Source: Jejuia sp. UBA6058
GTDB taxonomy: Bacteria; Bacteroidota; Bacteroidia; Flavobacteriales; Flavobacteriaceae
NCBI GenBank assembly: GCA_002428965.1
Contig: DIYI01000011.1
Location: forward strand, 28,967-92,966
Reading direction: 5' to 3'
DNA length: 64,000 nt
Below are positions 51,519 to 61,049 of this stretch, piece by piece; the stretch's first letter is position 1, and the number at the start of each line of letters is the position of its first letter. A program made the position numbers and the translations under genes. A model generated the notes under the pieces. The model worked only from the letters and a program-made list of their open reading frames with translations. It had not been told where the DNA came from and did no database searches.

Positions 51519-52793
51519 ATGAAACTTTGGGATAAAGGTATATCAATAGATGATAAAATAGAACAATTCACAGTTGGCAACGACCGAGAAATTGACATTC
51601 ATATAGCGAAGTACGATGTCATAGCATCAAAAGCACATGCTAAAATGCTACAAAATATTGGTATTCTTTCAGGAGAAGAACTACAACAGCTTTTGGGTGG
51701 TTTAGATGTATTAGCCTCCCAAATTGAGGAAGGCACTTTCGTGATTGATGCTCAATTTGAAGATGTCCACTCTAAAATTGAATATGAATTAACCAAGTCT
51801 CTTGGTGAGGTTGGTAAAAAAATCCATACCGCACGTTCTAGAAACGACCAAGTTTTAGTGGCTTGTCATTTATATTATAAAGAGAATTTGCAGGTTATTC
51901 AAGGAAAAGTAAAAACACTCTTTGATACCCTTTTAGATTTAGCGGAGACTCATAAAGACAAATTATTACCTGGATATACACATCTACAAGTGGCAATGCC
52001 ATCATCATTTGGTTTATGGTTTTCGGCCTATGCGGAATTGATGATTGACGATGTGTATTTATTGAATGCTGCTTTAAAAACGGTGGACCAAAACCCCTTA
52101 GGTTCTGCGGCTGGATATGGTAGTTCGTTTCCAATAGATAGAGAATTAACTACTAAGGAAATGGACTTTGCTACCTTAAAATATAACGTAGTAGCAGCGC
52201 AAATGGGACGAGGTAAAAATGAAAGAACAATTTCGGCAGCTTTAGGAAGTTTGGCCAATACCTTATCGCGTTTTGCTATGGATGTGTGCTTGTATATGAG
52301 CCAGAATTTTGGGTTTGTAACCTTCCCTGATGAATTAACCACTGGAAGTAGTATCATGCCGCATAAGAAGAATCCGGATGTATTTGAGTTGATTAGAGGG
52401 AAGAGCAACAAAATTCAAGCGCTTCAAAGTGAAATGGTATTAATCACTAATAATTTACCAAGTGGTTACCATAGAGATTTTCAGTTGTTGAAGGAGAATA
52501 TGATTGCTGCTTTTGAAGAGTTGAAAGACATTCTTGATATTTTCAATTATGCTATTCAACAAGTAATTGTTACGGATATAGACTTGAATGATGATAAATA
52601 TAAATACTTGTTTACTGTTGATAATATAAATACGCTAGTGGTAGAAGGGCAAAGTTTTAGAGAGGCCTATCAAAAAATAGGCGGGCAGGTGCAAGATGGG
52701 ACTTATGAGCCAGATACGTCTAAACAACATACGCATGTTGGAAGTATTCATAATTTGAGCTTAGACAAGATTAGGGCGAAATTTCCAAGCTAA
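51519..52793 (+). CDS. argH: Argininosuccinate lyase
   Basis: 424 aa, last step of arginine synthesis. Signature GSSIMPHKKNPDVFELIRGKSNK (the common GSSxMPxKxNP), with KIHTARSRNDQVLVACHLY near residue 110, PGYTHLQVAMPSSFGLWF, and NPLGSAAGYGSSFPIDRE. It is shorter than the usual 455-470 aa because the C-terminal tail is trimmed, as in other Bacteroidetes. It is the last gene of the arginine/proline run, with 174 bp of repeats separating it from argE. Confidence 0.96.
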   Translation: MKLWDKGISIDDKIEQFTVGNDREIDIHIAKYDVIASKAHAKMLQNIGILSGEELQQLLGGLDVLASQIEEGTFVIDAQFEDVHSKIEYELTKSLGEVGKKIHTARSRNDQVLVACHLYYKENLQVIQGKVKTLFDTLLDLAETHKDKLLPGYTHLQVAMPSSFGLWFSAYAELMIDDVYLLNAALKTVDQNPLGSAAGYGSSFPIDRELTTKEMDFATLKYNVVAAQMGRGKNERTISAALGSLANTLSRFAMDVCLYMSQNFGFVTFPDELTTGSSIMPHKKNPDVFELIRGKSNKIQALQSEMVLITNNLPSGYHRDFQLLKENMIAAFEELKDILDIFNYAIQQVIVTDIDLNDDKYKYLFTVDNINTLVVEGQSFREAYQKIGGQVQDGTYEPDTSKQHTHVGSIHNLSLDKIRAKFPS

Positions 52794-52926
52794 ATCTTTT
52801 AATTTTTTGTCAAATACGTACTGTTAAGTTTTTATTTAGTTGAAAAAATAAGGTTTTAGATGTGTCTGATATATCTTTAATGTTGTATTAAGCAATGCAA
52901 TAAACCAATCAACTAAACAAAACACA

Positions 52927-55029
52927 ATGAAAGTTTTAATTTCGCAAGTAACTTGTATTTGTCTTTTCTCTATTCTTTTAAATTCTTGTAAAAAAGAAGT
53001 AAAACCAGAAAAACCAAGAGTACTTACGCTTTTCACTTTTCAAGATTCAACTAAAGTAAAAGTTGAAGATATTGTGGATGCCTCACATAAATTTCAAGAA
53101 GGTAAACTAGTTTTAAGTACTGGAAAAAATTCTACAAAACCAACTGTAAAAGTTACAAAGCCTAATGATGATTCTTGGGGTCTTGAAGGCTATTATGAAG
53201 TAAAAGCAGATGTTACCAATATTGGAGAAGCCTACATGCAAGCTGAAATGTATGTCGGGAACGACCCTGATGGTCTAACAAAATGGTATTGTTCTAATTA
53301 TGTAGATTTAAATCCTGGTGAAACAAAAACCATTACAGTAGCTTTATCTTGGACGCCATGGGTGCATCAACCACAATTAGATGTGGTTGGTATGCGTGGT
53401 ACTCCAGGAAAATTAAAGACAGATATTTCAGCAATTAAAGAAATTTCATTTTGTTCGCGTTATGCATCTGCCAATAATAAATTCACAGTAGATAATGTAA
53501 GAGCGGAAAGGCTTTTAGAACAGAGAGATACTATCAACTTTTTTCCTTTTGTGGATGAATTTGGTCAGTATAAGCATAAAGATTGGAAAGGGAAGGTACA
53601 TTCTTTCAAGGCATTAAAAGATATAGCGCAACAAAATGCAGAGACTTTAAAAGTTTATAAAACTGGAGCAAAAGACAGGAGCACATATGGTGGATGGTCG
53701 GCAGGTCCAAAACTTAAGGCAACAGGGTTTTTTAGAACAGAAAGGCATAACGGTAAATGGTGGATGGTCGATCCAGAAGGTTACTTGTTCTGGACAGCAG
53801 GTGTTAATTGTGTAAGCCCAAGAAGTACGCGTACAGGTTTTACTGGTAGAGAACACTATTTTGAAAAACTACCAGCAAAAGATAGTGAGTATGGCGATTT
53901 TTATGGAACTGGTGGAAGAACATCACATGGATTTTACAGCAAAATGGATAAATATGAAAGTTTCAATTTCTATAAATCCAATCTATACAAAGTTTATGGA
54001 GAAGCATGGTTAGATAACTTTAAGGATTTGGTGCATAAACGCTTTAAAAGTTGGGGGCTGAATACTATTGGTTTTGTATCAGATCCTGGAGCAATTGCGC
54101 AACAAAAAACACCATATGTAGGATCTATCTGGATAAGAAATACGCCTAAAATTGAAGGGTCTCAAGGGTTTTGGGGTAAGTTTCACGATGTCTTCGATCC
54201 AGAGTTTAGAAAAGCAGTAAAGATCTCCATGGAAGCTCAAAAGCAAGGTGCTGGAGACCCTTGGTGTATAGGGTATTTTGTTGATAATGAGTTAGCCTGG
54301 GGAGATTTAGGTTCTTTAGCGATAGGTACTTTAAAAAGCCCTGAAACTCAGCCAGCAAAACAGGAGTTTATAAAAGACCTAAAGAAAAAATATAGTACAA
54401 TAATGGCTTTAAATGAGGTTTGGGGAACAACACATGAGAGTTGGGATGGACTTTTAAAGACAACTTCAGCACCGGATAACACCAAGGCCGAAAAAGATAT
54501 TCTAACGTTTTATGAGAAAATAGCCGATACATATTTTAAAACCTTAAAAGAGGAGTTGAACCAAATTGCTCCAAATCAAAATTACTTAGGGTGCCGTTTT
54601 GCTTGGGCAAATAATGATGTGGTCTTAACAGCAGCCAGTAAATACATGGATATCATGAGTTTTAATAAATATGAATATAGTGTGGAACACATAGGTTTAC
54701 CAGAAGGTGTTGATAAGCCTATTATGATTGGCGAATTCCATTTTGGAGCTTTAGATAGAGGAAGCTTTCATGTGGGCATCAAAGAAGCTAAAAACCAAAG
54801 TGAGCGGGGAGAGCTGTATAAAGATTATATTCAAGGTGCCCTTAGAAACCCCTTAATTGTTGGGGCTCATTGGTTTCAATATATAGATGAGCCTTTAACT
54901 GGACGTTTTGATGGTGAAAATTACAATGTTGGACTCATTGATATTTGTGATAATCCTTATGAGGAATTAGTGGCTAAAATTCGTGAGACCACCTATAACA
55001 TGTATGATTATAGGATGAATACTGATTAG
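52927..55029 (+). CDS. GH50-like glycoside hydrolase lipoprotein (probable beta-agarase)
   Basis: 700 aa. Lipobox LLNSC, Cys21. Residues about 30-200 form a beta-sandwich, CBM-like domain; residues about 260-690 form a clan A (alpha/beta)8 barrel. The opening HNGKWWMVDPEGYLFWTAGVN and YLGCRFAWAN are GH50-like. The acid/base Glu is probably E455 in GYFVDNELAWG and the nucleophile E603 in IMIGEFHFGALDRG. GH50 enzymes are mostly exo-acting beta-agarases, and a GH16 enzyme with an agarase/porphyranase-type catalytic motif lies 1 kb away. The exact substrate (agarose, porphyran or a related galactan) is not determined by the sequence. It ends one base from the convergent ppgK. Confidence 0.8.
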   Translation: MKVLISQVTCICLFSILLNSCKKEVKPEKPRVLTLFTFQDSTKVKVEDIVDASHKFQEGKLVLSTGKNSTKPTVKVTKPNDDSWGLEGYYEVKADVTNIGEAYMQAEMYVGNDPDGLTKWYCSNYVDLNPGETKTITVALSWTPWVHQPQLDVVGMRGTPGKLKTDISAIKEISFCSRYASANNKFTVDNVRAERLLEQRDTINFFPFVDEFGQYKHKDWKGKVHSFKALKDIAQQNAETLKVYKTGAKDRSTYGGWSAGPKLKATGFFRTERHNGKWWMVDPEGYLFWTAGVNCVSPRSTRTGFTGREHYFEKLPAKDSEYGDFYGTGGRTSHGFYSKMDKYESFNFYKSNLYKVYGEAWLDNFKDLVHKRFKSWGLNTIGFVSDPGAIAQQKTPYVGSIWIRNTPKIEGSQGFWGKFHDVFDPEFRKAVKISMEAQKQGAGDPWCIGYFVDNELAWGDLGSLAIGTLKSPETQPAKQEFIKDLKKKYSTIMALNEVWGTTHESWDGLLKTTSAPDNTKAEKDILTFYEKIADTYFKTLKEELNQIAPNQNYLGCRFAWANNDVVLTAASKYMDIMSFNKYEYSVEHIGLPEGVDKPIMIGEFHFGALDRGSFHVGIKEAKNQSERGELYKDYIQGALRNPLIVGAHWFQYIDEPLTGRFDGENYNVGLIDICDNPYEELVAKIRETTYNMYDYRMNTD

Positions 55030-55030
55030 G

Positions 55031-55771
55031 TCACTTCTCTTTTAAAACGGCTGCCGCTGCTCCAATAATACCAGCATGATTACCTAAATTGGCTGGTTTA
55101 ACAGGAGTCTCAATTTTTATTTGTTTTTCGTATTTTTTGTAATGTTTTGATACACCTCCTCCAAGAATAATCAAATCTGGACAAACAATGGTATCCACTA
55201 ACTCCAAAAAGGTATTCAATCTTTTACCCCATCTTTTGAAACTCAAGTGTTCTTTTTGTCTAATGGAGTCGGCTGTCCAATGTTCAATCTTTTTAAATTT
55301 TTTATAAGGTATTTGTCCTAATTCAAAATTAGGGATAAGCTTGCCGTTGTAAAAGGCACCACTACCAATACCTGTTCCAATGGTTATCATAATTACAAAT
55401 CCGTTTTCATCTTTGCCAATACCATAATTCATTACAGCATAACCAGCAGCATCTGCATCATTAATAACTGTTACGGGTTGCCCACAAGCATTTGAAAATA
55501 ACTTCTGTGTATCTAAGTTTAACCACCCTTTGTTAAGGTTACTAACAGATTTGCAAACTCCGTGTTTTATTATAGTAGGGAATCCGCACCCAATAGAGCC
55601 TTCATAGTTAAAGTGATTTACTAGATCTTTGAAAACTTTAGCCATATCTTCTGGTTTTCTTGATGCAGGAGTGGGTATTCTATAGCGCTCCGTAGTAAGT
55701 TCGCCAGTTTCTATATTTACAAGTGCACCTTTCATACCAGAACCGCCAATATCTATTCCTAAAATTTCCAT
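55031..55771 (-). CDS. ppgK: Polyphosphate glucokinase (ROK family)
   Basis: 246 aa. ROK phosphate-binding GIDIGGSGMKGALV, catalytic Asp in NDADAAGYAVMNYG, ITIGTGIGSGAFYNG, and the polyphosphate-enzyme region FELGQIPYKKFKKIEHWTADSIRQKEHLSFKRWGKRLNTFL, ending LGGGVSKHYKKY. It phosphorylates glucose with polyphosphate (and often ATP). It is transcribed toward the GH50 gene, with only one base between the two stop codons and no terminator, so the transcripts must overlap. Confidence 0.92.
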   Translation of the reverse strand: MEILGIDIGGSGMKGALVNIETGELTTERYRIPTPASRKPEDMAKVFKDLVNHFNYEGSIGCGFPTIIKHGVCKSVSNLNKGWLNLDTQKLFSNACGQPVTVINDADAAGYAVMNYGIGKDENGFVIMITIGTGIGSGAFYNGKLIPNFELGQIPYKKFKKIEHWTADSIRQKEHLSFKRWGKRLNTFLELVDTIVCPDLIILGGGVSKHYKKYEKQIKIETPVKPANLGNHAGIIGAAAAVLKEK

Positions 55772-56011
55772 AAACTTTTATCACTTTAAAAAACCAAATG
55801 TAACAAAAGTTATTTTGTTTAAAGGCGTTTTATAAACGTGCTAAATAGTTAGGTCTGTCAATTTTTCAAAGATTTATAGTAGCAAGATTATATGTAGTTT
55901 GTCTAAAAATATGCTTTGAAAAGACTATGTTAAGTTCTTGTCAAGTTACTTTTTTCGCTACATCTGTGACAAGCTATAGTTTTGAAAGAATAAATAAGAA
56001 TTAAAATAATT

Positions 56012-57259
56012 ATGTTAAAGAAAATGAACTTAAGAAAGGCTATAGCCCTTTTACTACTATGTGTTTTGGTTTATAGGTGTTCCTCAAATAGTGACGATAC
56101 TACTCCTGAGCCTCCTGCCACAGTAGAAACCACAATAACAACCACTACCCCTGCTAAAACATCAAACTTCTTCGAAATATCTGTGGGAGGAACAATAAGT
56201 TTAGGAAATGATAATTTTACTGTTTCTGAACGTGGAGTTGTTTGGGCTGCTTCCGAAAATCCTACAATAAACGATAACAAGGAACTATCCAATGAAACAA
56301 CAGGAACGTTCTCTATTACTATTTCAAATTTAGAAGCAGCTACTTTATATTATTTTAGGGCCTATGCAATGGATGGTTCCGATGTTATTTATGGAGCATC
56401 CGAAAGTATTACTACAGATCAAGATCGAATTAATGGCGTAAATAACTTTTTACCAAGCGCTGGCGACGGAAAATCTTGGGTGTTACAACCTAAGTTTTCT
56501 AATGAATTTGATTATGCCGAAGGAAAAGCTTCCACGGAATTCACTAACGATTGGCAAGATAGATTTTTTAATGGTTGGACAGGGCCTAAAAAATCAGGAA
56601 CCGCTACAACCTCTACGGTGTATACACCTGAGAATTCTTCTATAGAAGATGGTAAATTGGTGTATAGAGCGACAATAGACGGTAATAATGTGCATACAGG
56701 GTGTATTACTACGAAGAATAAAGTAGGATATCCTTTGTATATGGAGGCTAGAGTTAAGATTAGTGAATCTTCATTGGCAACAGCTGTATGGTTGTTGAGT
56801 GAAGATTCAACTCAAGAAATTGATAACCTTGAAGCGTATGGTGATAAAACGAATGATTATTTTTCAAGGCGATTGCATCTAAGTCATCATGTGTTTATTA
56901 GAAATCCATTTCAAGATTATCAACCTACAGGTCCTGAAACATGGTATGCAGATGGTAAAGGCACACAGTGGGCAGATGAATATCACGACTATGGAGTTCT
57001 ATGGTTGGATCCATGGACCTTGAAGTATTACGTAGATGGAGAGTTAGTGCGTGAAACTCCAACTAATGAAATTGACCCTTTGAACTATACAAATGGGACA
57101 GGTTTAAATAAAGATATGTACTTAATTCTTTCAGCTGCAGCGCAACCATGGAGAGAAACTGCTAATCAGGTTGATGATTATACTACCGATCCTTCCGTAA
57201 CTAATGCATCAAGATCTACTGCGAGGTTTGAATATGTTAGAACGTACAAACCTGAATAA
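56012..57259 (+). CDS. GH16 family glycoside hydrolase lipoprotein (agarase/porphyranase type)
   Basis: 415 aa. Lipobox region LVYRC with Cys23. Residues about 35-135 are a fibronectin-III-like domain (VSERGVVWAASENPT, LEAATLYYFRAYAMDG). Residues about 150-413 are a GH16 jelly roll: FNGWTGPKKSG, PLYMEARVKISESSLATAVWLLSEDSTQ. The catalytic motif is E269-I-D271-N-L-E274 followed by AYG (the ExDxxE bulge), and then HVFIRNPFQDYQP, YHDYGVLWLDPWTLKYYVDG and LILSAAAQPWR. EIDxxEAYG is typical of beta-agarases and porphyranases in this family. It would be surface- or periplasm-tethered. Confidence 0.88.
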   Translation: MLKKMNLRKAIALLLLCVLVYRCSSNSDDTTPEPPATVETTITTTTPAKTSNFFEISVGGTISLGNDNFTVSERGVVWAASENPTINDNKELSNETTGTFSITISNLEAATLYYFRAYAMDGSDVIYGASESITTDQDRINGVNNFLPSAGDGKSWVLQPKFSNEFDYAEGKASTEFTNDWQDRFFNGWTGPKKSGTATTSTVYTPENSSIEDGKLVYRATIDGNNVHTGCITTKNKVGYPLYMEARVKISESSLATAVWLLSEDSTQEIDNLEAYGDKTNDYFSRRLHLSHHVFIRNPFQDYQPTGPETWYADGKGTQWADEYHDYGVLWLDPWTLKYYVDGELVRETPTNEIDPLNYTNGTGLNKDMYLILSAAAQPWRETANQVDDYTTDPSVTNASRSTARFEYVRTYKPE

Positions 57260-57304
57260 TTATTCTAAGTGAATTAAAATAAAATATGAGATATAATCTC
57301 GAAC

Positions 57305-57338
57305 AGCCCTTTCCTAATCGTGAAAGGGCTATTTTTTT
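57305..57338 (+). terminator. Terminator after the GH16 gene
   Basis: AGCCCTTTC (57305-57313) pairs with GAAAGGGCT (57322-57330), followed by a run of seven T. Confidence 0.9.
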
Positions 57339-57521
57339 ATTAGAAACCTTAACATATTTAAAGTTGTAGCTTTAGCAGCGCTTTTTATAATCGGTAAAAA
57401 TCGTATGCTAATTTTGTGATTTTTTCAAAATGATTAATGAAAAAAACAAACTTCTGAATAAAATCATGATCGGTTGATTGGTGTGAGATAAATTCCTAAT
57501 TTAATCTAAAAACTATTACAT

Positions 57522-57932
57522 ATGAAACAATTATTTAGTGTACTTACCTTAGCTATTCTGTTATCTTCTATGGTTATTATTAGCTGTGGAAAAAAGGGTA
57601 AAGCGCCAATTGCTACCTATACTGTGGATGCTGTAACCAATAAAGAATATGAGATAGAAGGTAGTGGTTTAGAAAAATCTGAGAACCCAACATTAATTTT
57701 AAAAAGAGGTGAAACTTATGAATTTATTGTAAAGGCTTACGGTCATCCATTTTACATTAAAACAGAAAAGGTAACCGGAAAAGAAAGAGCTTATGATGAT
57801 GGGGTTACAAATAATGGCGCGCAAGATGAAACAGTATTAGTGTTTACTGTTCCTAAAGACGCACCAGACGTACTCTATTATGTATGTAAGTTTCATAAAA
57901 TGATGTCTGGTGAACTTAAAATTGTGGATTAG
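57522..57932 (+). CDS. Cupredoxin-like lipoprotein
   Basis: 136 aa. Lipobox region VIISC with Cys22. The mature domain is a small cupredoxin: His in KAYGHPFYIKT, and Cys, His and Met in LYYVCKFHKMMSGELKIVD, the normal type-1 ligand set at plastocyanin-like spacing. It could carry electrons in the periplasm; the partner is unknown. The 262 bp before it holds the GH16 terminator and then no recognisable element. Confidence 0.82.
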   Translation: MKQLFSVLTLAILLSSMVIISCGKKGKAPIATYTVDAVTNKEYEIEGSGLEKSENPTLILKRGETYEFIVKAYGHPFYIKTEKVTGKERAYDDGVTNNGAQDETVLVFTVPKDAPDVLYYVCKFHKMMSGELKIVD

Positions 57933-57992
57933 TACTTTAACCAATAATTTGTGTTTGAGTACTCAGCCTTATTTTTTTAACTTCCCATAATT

Positions 57993-58523
57993 TTGAAAAT
58001 ATTCATTTTGCACGAATTTCCATTAGCCACAGCACCACCTGATACCGATGTTACTTTGATCGAAAGCACCAGAATTGAAGAAGCAATAAGTTTGTCAAAG
58101 GAAAGTCCTAGAAAGCGTATTATTTCTCCGTTTCATAAGTCGGCGGATAATACGTTGCACCGTATGTTCAATGTGGTACAACCGGGAAGTTATATAAGAC
58201 CTCATAGCCATATGGCAGAACAAAAATCTGAATCTGTAGTTGTGCTACGTGGAGCCATTTGTTTTGTCACTTTTGATGAAAATGGAAAGGTTTTAGCTCA
58301 TCATAATTTATATGCGAATTCAGATGTTTTTGGAGTAGATTTAGAGCCTAATGTAATCCATACCTTTTTCGCTTTGGAAGAAGATACTGTGGTTTTTGAA
58401 GTAAAACCAGGGCCTTATATAAAGCAAAGTGATAAAGGGTTTGCGAGTTGGTCTCCAGAAGAGCATACGCCCGAAGCGGCTAAGTTTTTACAAAATCTAG
58501 TTAGCCTGACACAGAAGCAATAA
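57993..58523 (+). CDS. WbuC-like cupin protein
   Basis: 176 aa cytoplasmic cupin. Conserved RKRIISPFHKSADNTLHRMFNVVQPGSYIRPHSHMAEQKSESVVVLRGAICFVTFDENGKV carries the metal His cluster and the WbuC-type SADNTLHRMFNV lead-in; LEPNVIHTFFALEEDTVVFEVKPGPY completes the barrel. The only in-frame start before the conserved region is the TTG at 57993 (next TTG 15 bp later); there is no ATG until residue 54. WbuC-type genes usually sit near O-antigen clusters but none is visible here. Role unknown. Confidence 0.8.
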   Translation: MKIFILHEFPLATAPPDTDVTLIESTRIEEAISLSKESPRKRIISPFHKSADNTLHRMFNVVQPGSYIRPHSHMAEQKSESVVVLRGAICFVTFDENGKVLAHHNLYANSDVFGVDLEPNVIHTFFALEEDTVVFEVKPGPYIKQSDKGFASWSPEEHTPEAAKFLQNLVSLTQKQ

Positions 58524-58533
58524 GTTTCAATTC

Positions 58534-59496
58534 TCATTCCGTCTCTGCTAATACCTTATCCAAAATCCCTATCAATTCTTCTCTACTATATTTATAAGCT
58601 TGATTTTCGTTAAGTTGTACCATTTCACGAAGTATTTGAGTGATGGTCCAGTTGCCTTCATTTTCGTTGGGAACTACCATATAACGACGTTTTGGATTTT
58701 CAGAAAATAGTGACTTTTCTACAGCATCGGCCACTTCAATTGGGTCTTTAAATCTGCTTCTGTCAGCACCGTAACCGGAAATCAGGCGTTCAAACTCTTC
58801 TCTATAAAGCGATTTTTCATAAGTAATGTCATTAGATTCCATACGTTTTATTAAGGACTCTACAATTTTGGAATTGTAATTTCCAGGTTCTACTGCACTC
58901 ACATGAACACCAAATTTTCTCATTTCGGTAGCTAAGGCATCTGTATAGGCCTCCATGGCGTGCTTGCTCATACTGTATGGCCCAAAAAACTGCCCCGATA
59001 AAATACCAGAAATTGAACTTATAGTGGTAATACGTCCTTTGGATTGGATGATCAGAGGTGCGAAGGCTTTAGTAATACGATAAGGCCCATAAATATTTAC
59101 ATCAAAAATAAAATCTAGATCTTCTTCTTCAACTTCAATTAATGGTGAAAAAATCGCCACACCTGCATTGTTTACTACGCCGTAAAGTCCGCGACCTTCA
59201 TTTTTTACTGTTTCCACCGCAGCATTAATATCGTCCCACTTGGTTACATCTAGTTTTACGGATTTTACGTTTTCCATGGCATTTAGTCTGTCCATGTCTT
59301 TTTGTTTTCTGGCTCCTGCGTACACAAAATAACCTTTCGCTGAAAGCTGCTCGGTTATTTTTAATCCGATTCCACTTGTGGCTCCAGTTACCAAAACTGC
59401 CTTTTGTTCTTTTTTTGATTCTTGAGCTTGTGAAACGAACGTGAAAGAGAGCGTGAGTAATAAAATAATATAGATACGATGGTGTAAGGATTTCAT
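58534..59496 (-). CDS. SDR family oxidoreductase with N-terminal signal peptide
   Basis: 320 aa. The first 25 residues (MKSLHHRIYIILLLTLSFTFVSQAQ) form a clear signal peptide. The rest is a classical short-chain dehydrogenase: TGATSGIGLKI cofactor loop, NNAGVAIFSPL, catalytic Ser in ISSISGILSG, YSMSKHAMEAY (YxxxK), EPGNYNSKI. Export of an NAD(P)-dependent SDR is unusual. No alternative ATG exists between the signal and the cofactor loop. It is convergent with the WbuC-like gene, 10 bp apart. Confidence 0.9.
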   Translation of the reverse strand: MKSLHHRIYIILLLTLSFTFVSQAQESKKEQKAVLVTGATSGIGLKITEQLSAKGYFVYAGARKQKDMDRLNAMENVKSVKLDVTKWDDINAAVETVKNEGRGLYGVVNNAGVAIFSPLIEVEEEDLDFIFDVNIYGPYRITKAFAPLIIQSKGRITTISSISGILSGQFFGPYSMSKHAMEAYTDALATEMRKFGVHVSAVEPGNYNSKIVESLIKRMESNDITYEKSLYREEFERLISGYGADRSRFKDPIEVADAVEKSLFSENPKRRYMVVPNENEGNWTITQILREMVQLNENQAYKYSREELIGILDKVLAETE

Positions 59497-59599
59497 AATT
59501 AGAAGTTTTTGAATGGATTAGTATCATCTTAAAGATAAGAAGATTCCGCGGAATGGATTTTAAAACAAAAAGAGGAGTAGCCTTTTACTGATGTAATTT

Positions 59600-59752
59600 G
59601 CGTTAGGGATAGTAGCGGCATCCTTTTTGTGAACTTTAAAACTGAGAAGTTAAATAGTGGTTGGATTTGACTTGACTGATGAGATCATGAAACATGTTCG
59701 GGATGCTTCGCAAAAAGATATAGTGGATAGCCCGACCCCTTGCGGGTAACGC
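59600..59752 (+). repeat. Shell-type interspersed repeat, copy C (with cargo)
   Basis: GCGTTA (59600-59605) and TAACGC (59747-59752) are inverted ends. Left block GCGTTAGGGATAGTAGCGG then CATCCTTTTTG; right block CAAAAAGATATAGTGGATAG then CCCGACCCC. Cargo includes a palindrome, GAGATCATGAAACATGTTCGGGATG (parts of 59681-59705), related to the one in copy D. Confidence 0.75.
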
Positions 59753-59756
59753 CAAA

Positions 59757-59792
59757 ATAAAAAAAGAAAAAGAGCCCTAGAATTGGGCTCTC
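59757..59792 (-). terminator. Terminator after leuB
   Basis: On the minus strand GAGCCC (59791 downward) pairs with GGGCTC (toward 59772) across a short loop, followed by a T-rich tract (59770 down to 59757). Confidence 0.85.
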
Positions 59793-59856
59793 ATTTTCCG
59801 GACGTCTCCTTTAGTTTAGTATGGTAATTTAATGTATTGCTGACTAATTCAAATAA

Positions 59857-60975
59857 TTAAATAATAGTTGACTGTCCTAAGTGAATGTTTGTAAAGTTTA
59901 GATTGGTTTCTTCCGGATTATTAATGAAATCTTCAATAAAATCGCCCACTTTGCTAGTAGTGATATTATCGTATTTGGTATTTAAATCTGGTGTCGTAAT
60001 GTGTAACTGTAATGCCTTATCTACACCTTCTCTTACTAAAGCAGCTTCATCTTCAAGATTAAAATAATCTAGCAACATGGCGGCAGATAAGATGGAGGCA
60101 ATGGGGTTGGCGATACCCTTGTTTTTTGCTTTAGTGTAAGCTCCATGAATTGGTTCAAACATAGCGTGTTCATCTCCAATTGAAGATGATGCTAATAACC
60201 CAATAGAGCCAACAATAACACTAGCTTCTTCTGATAAAATATCACCAAACATATTTTCGGTAAGAATTACATCAAACTGTTTTGGCTGTTTTATCAATTC
60301 TACCGCAGCATTATCGATAAACATAAAGTCTAAGTCTATATCGGGATACTGCTTAGATAATTCCTTAACCACACGACGCCAAAGTCTTGAACTTTCTAAT
60401 ACATTAGATTTATCAACAAGTGTAAGCTTACCTTTTCTAGACTGTGCCGCTTTAAAGGCAGTATGTGCAATGCGTTCTATTTCAAAACGATGGTATTCAC
60501 ATATATCAGAAGCAGTATTACCATCCTCACTCAATGTTTTTTTGCCAAAGTATATGCCTCCTGTAAGTTCTCTGTAAATAAGAATATTAGTGCCTTTTAT
60601 TTGCTTCACTTTTAAAGACGACTTGTTCAGTAAATCATCATAAGCAATAACAGGACGAATATTTGTATGTAAGCCTAAAGCTTTACGCAAGCCTAAGAGA
60701 CCTTGTTCTGGGCGAATTTTAGCATCGGGATCAATGTCGTAAGCAGTATCTCCAATAGCTCCAAATAAAACAGCGTCAGAATCTTTACATAAATCTATCG
60801 TTTCCTCCGGAAGTGGATTTTTTGTTTTATCAATTGCTTCAGCACCAACAACACCATAATTAAAATTAAACGTATGCTCAAATGCCATACCTATAGCTTT
60901 GAGCACCTTAACCGCCTCTGCAGTTACCTCTGGCCCAATACCATCTCCAGGTAAAACGGCAATATTTAATTTCAT
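59857..60975 (-). CDS. leuB: 3-isopropylmalate dehydrogenase
   Basis: 372 aa NAD-dependent oxidative decarboxylase of leucine synthesis. N-terminal AVLPGDGIGPEVTAEAVKVL, substrate residues in RPEQGLLGLRKALGLHTNIRP (Arg) and YRELTGGIYFG (Arg/Tyr), VDKSNVLESSRLWR, and the cofactor segment EPIHGAYTKAKNKGIANPIASILSAAMLL. The loop composition fits LeuB rather than isocitrate dehydrogenase. It follows leuA with 74 bp between them, and leuC/leuD are not in this window. Confidence 0.95.
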   Translation of the reverse strand: MKLNIAVLPGDGIGPEVTAEAVKVLKAIGMAFEHTFNFNYGVVGAEAIDKTKNPLPEETIDLCKDSDAVLFGAIGDTAYDIDPDAKIRPEQGLLGLRKALGLHTNIRPVIAYDDLLNKSSLKVKQIKGTNILIYRELTGGIYFGKKTLSEDGNTASDICEYHRFEIERIAHTAFKAAQSRKGKLTLVDKSNVLESSRLWRRVVKELSKQYPDIDLDFMFIDNAAVELIKQPKQFDVILTENMFGDILSEEASVIVGSIGLLASSSIGDEHAMFEPIHGAYTKAKNKGIANPIASILSAAMLLDYFNLEDEAALVREGVDKALQLHITTPDLNTKYDNITTSKVGDFIEDFINNPEETNLNFTNIHLGQSTII

Positions 60976-60999
60976 GAGTTTGGTTGTTCTATATCAAAA

Positions 61000-61022
61000 A
61001 GCTTCTCGTAAAATAAGAAGCT
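61000..61022 (-). terminator. Terminator-like hairpin between leuA and leuB
   Basis: On the minus strand AGCTTCT (61022-61016) pairs with AGAAGCT (61006-61000) and is followed by four more T. Lying inside the leuAB unit, it could reduce leuB expression relative to leuA. Confidence 0.4.
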
Positions 61023-61049
61023 AAAAAATCAACATTGAAATTTTTTCGA

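Noticed and set aside
52028..52411. 127-codon minus-strand open frame inside argH
   Set aside because: Lies wholly antisense to conserved argH motifs and has no plausible domain.
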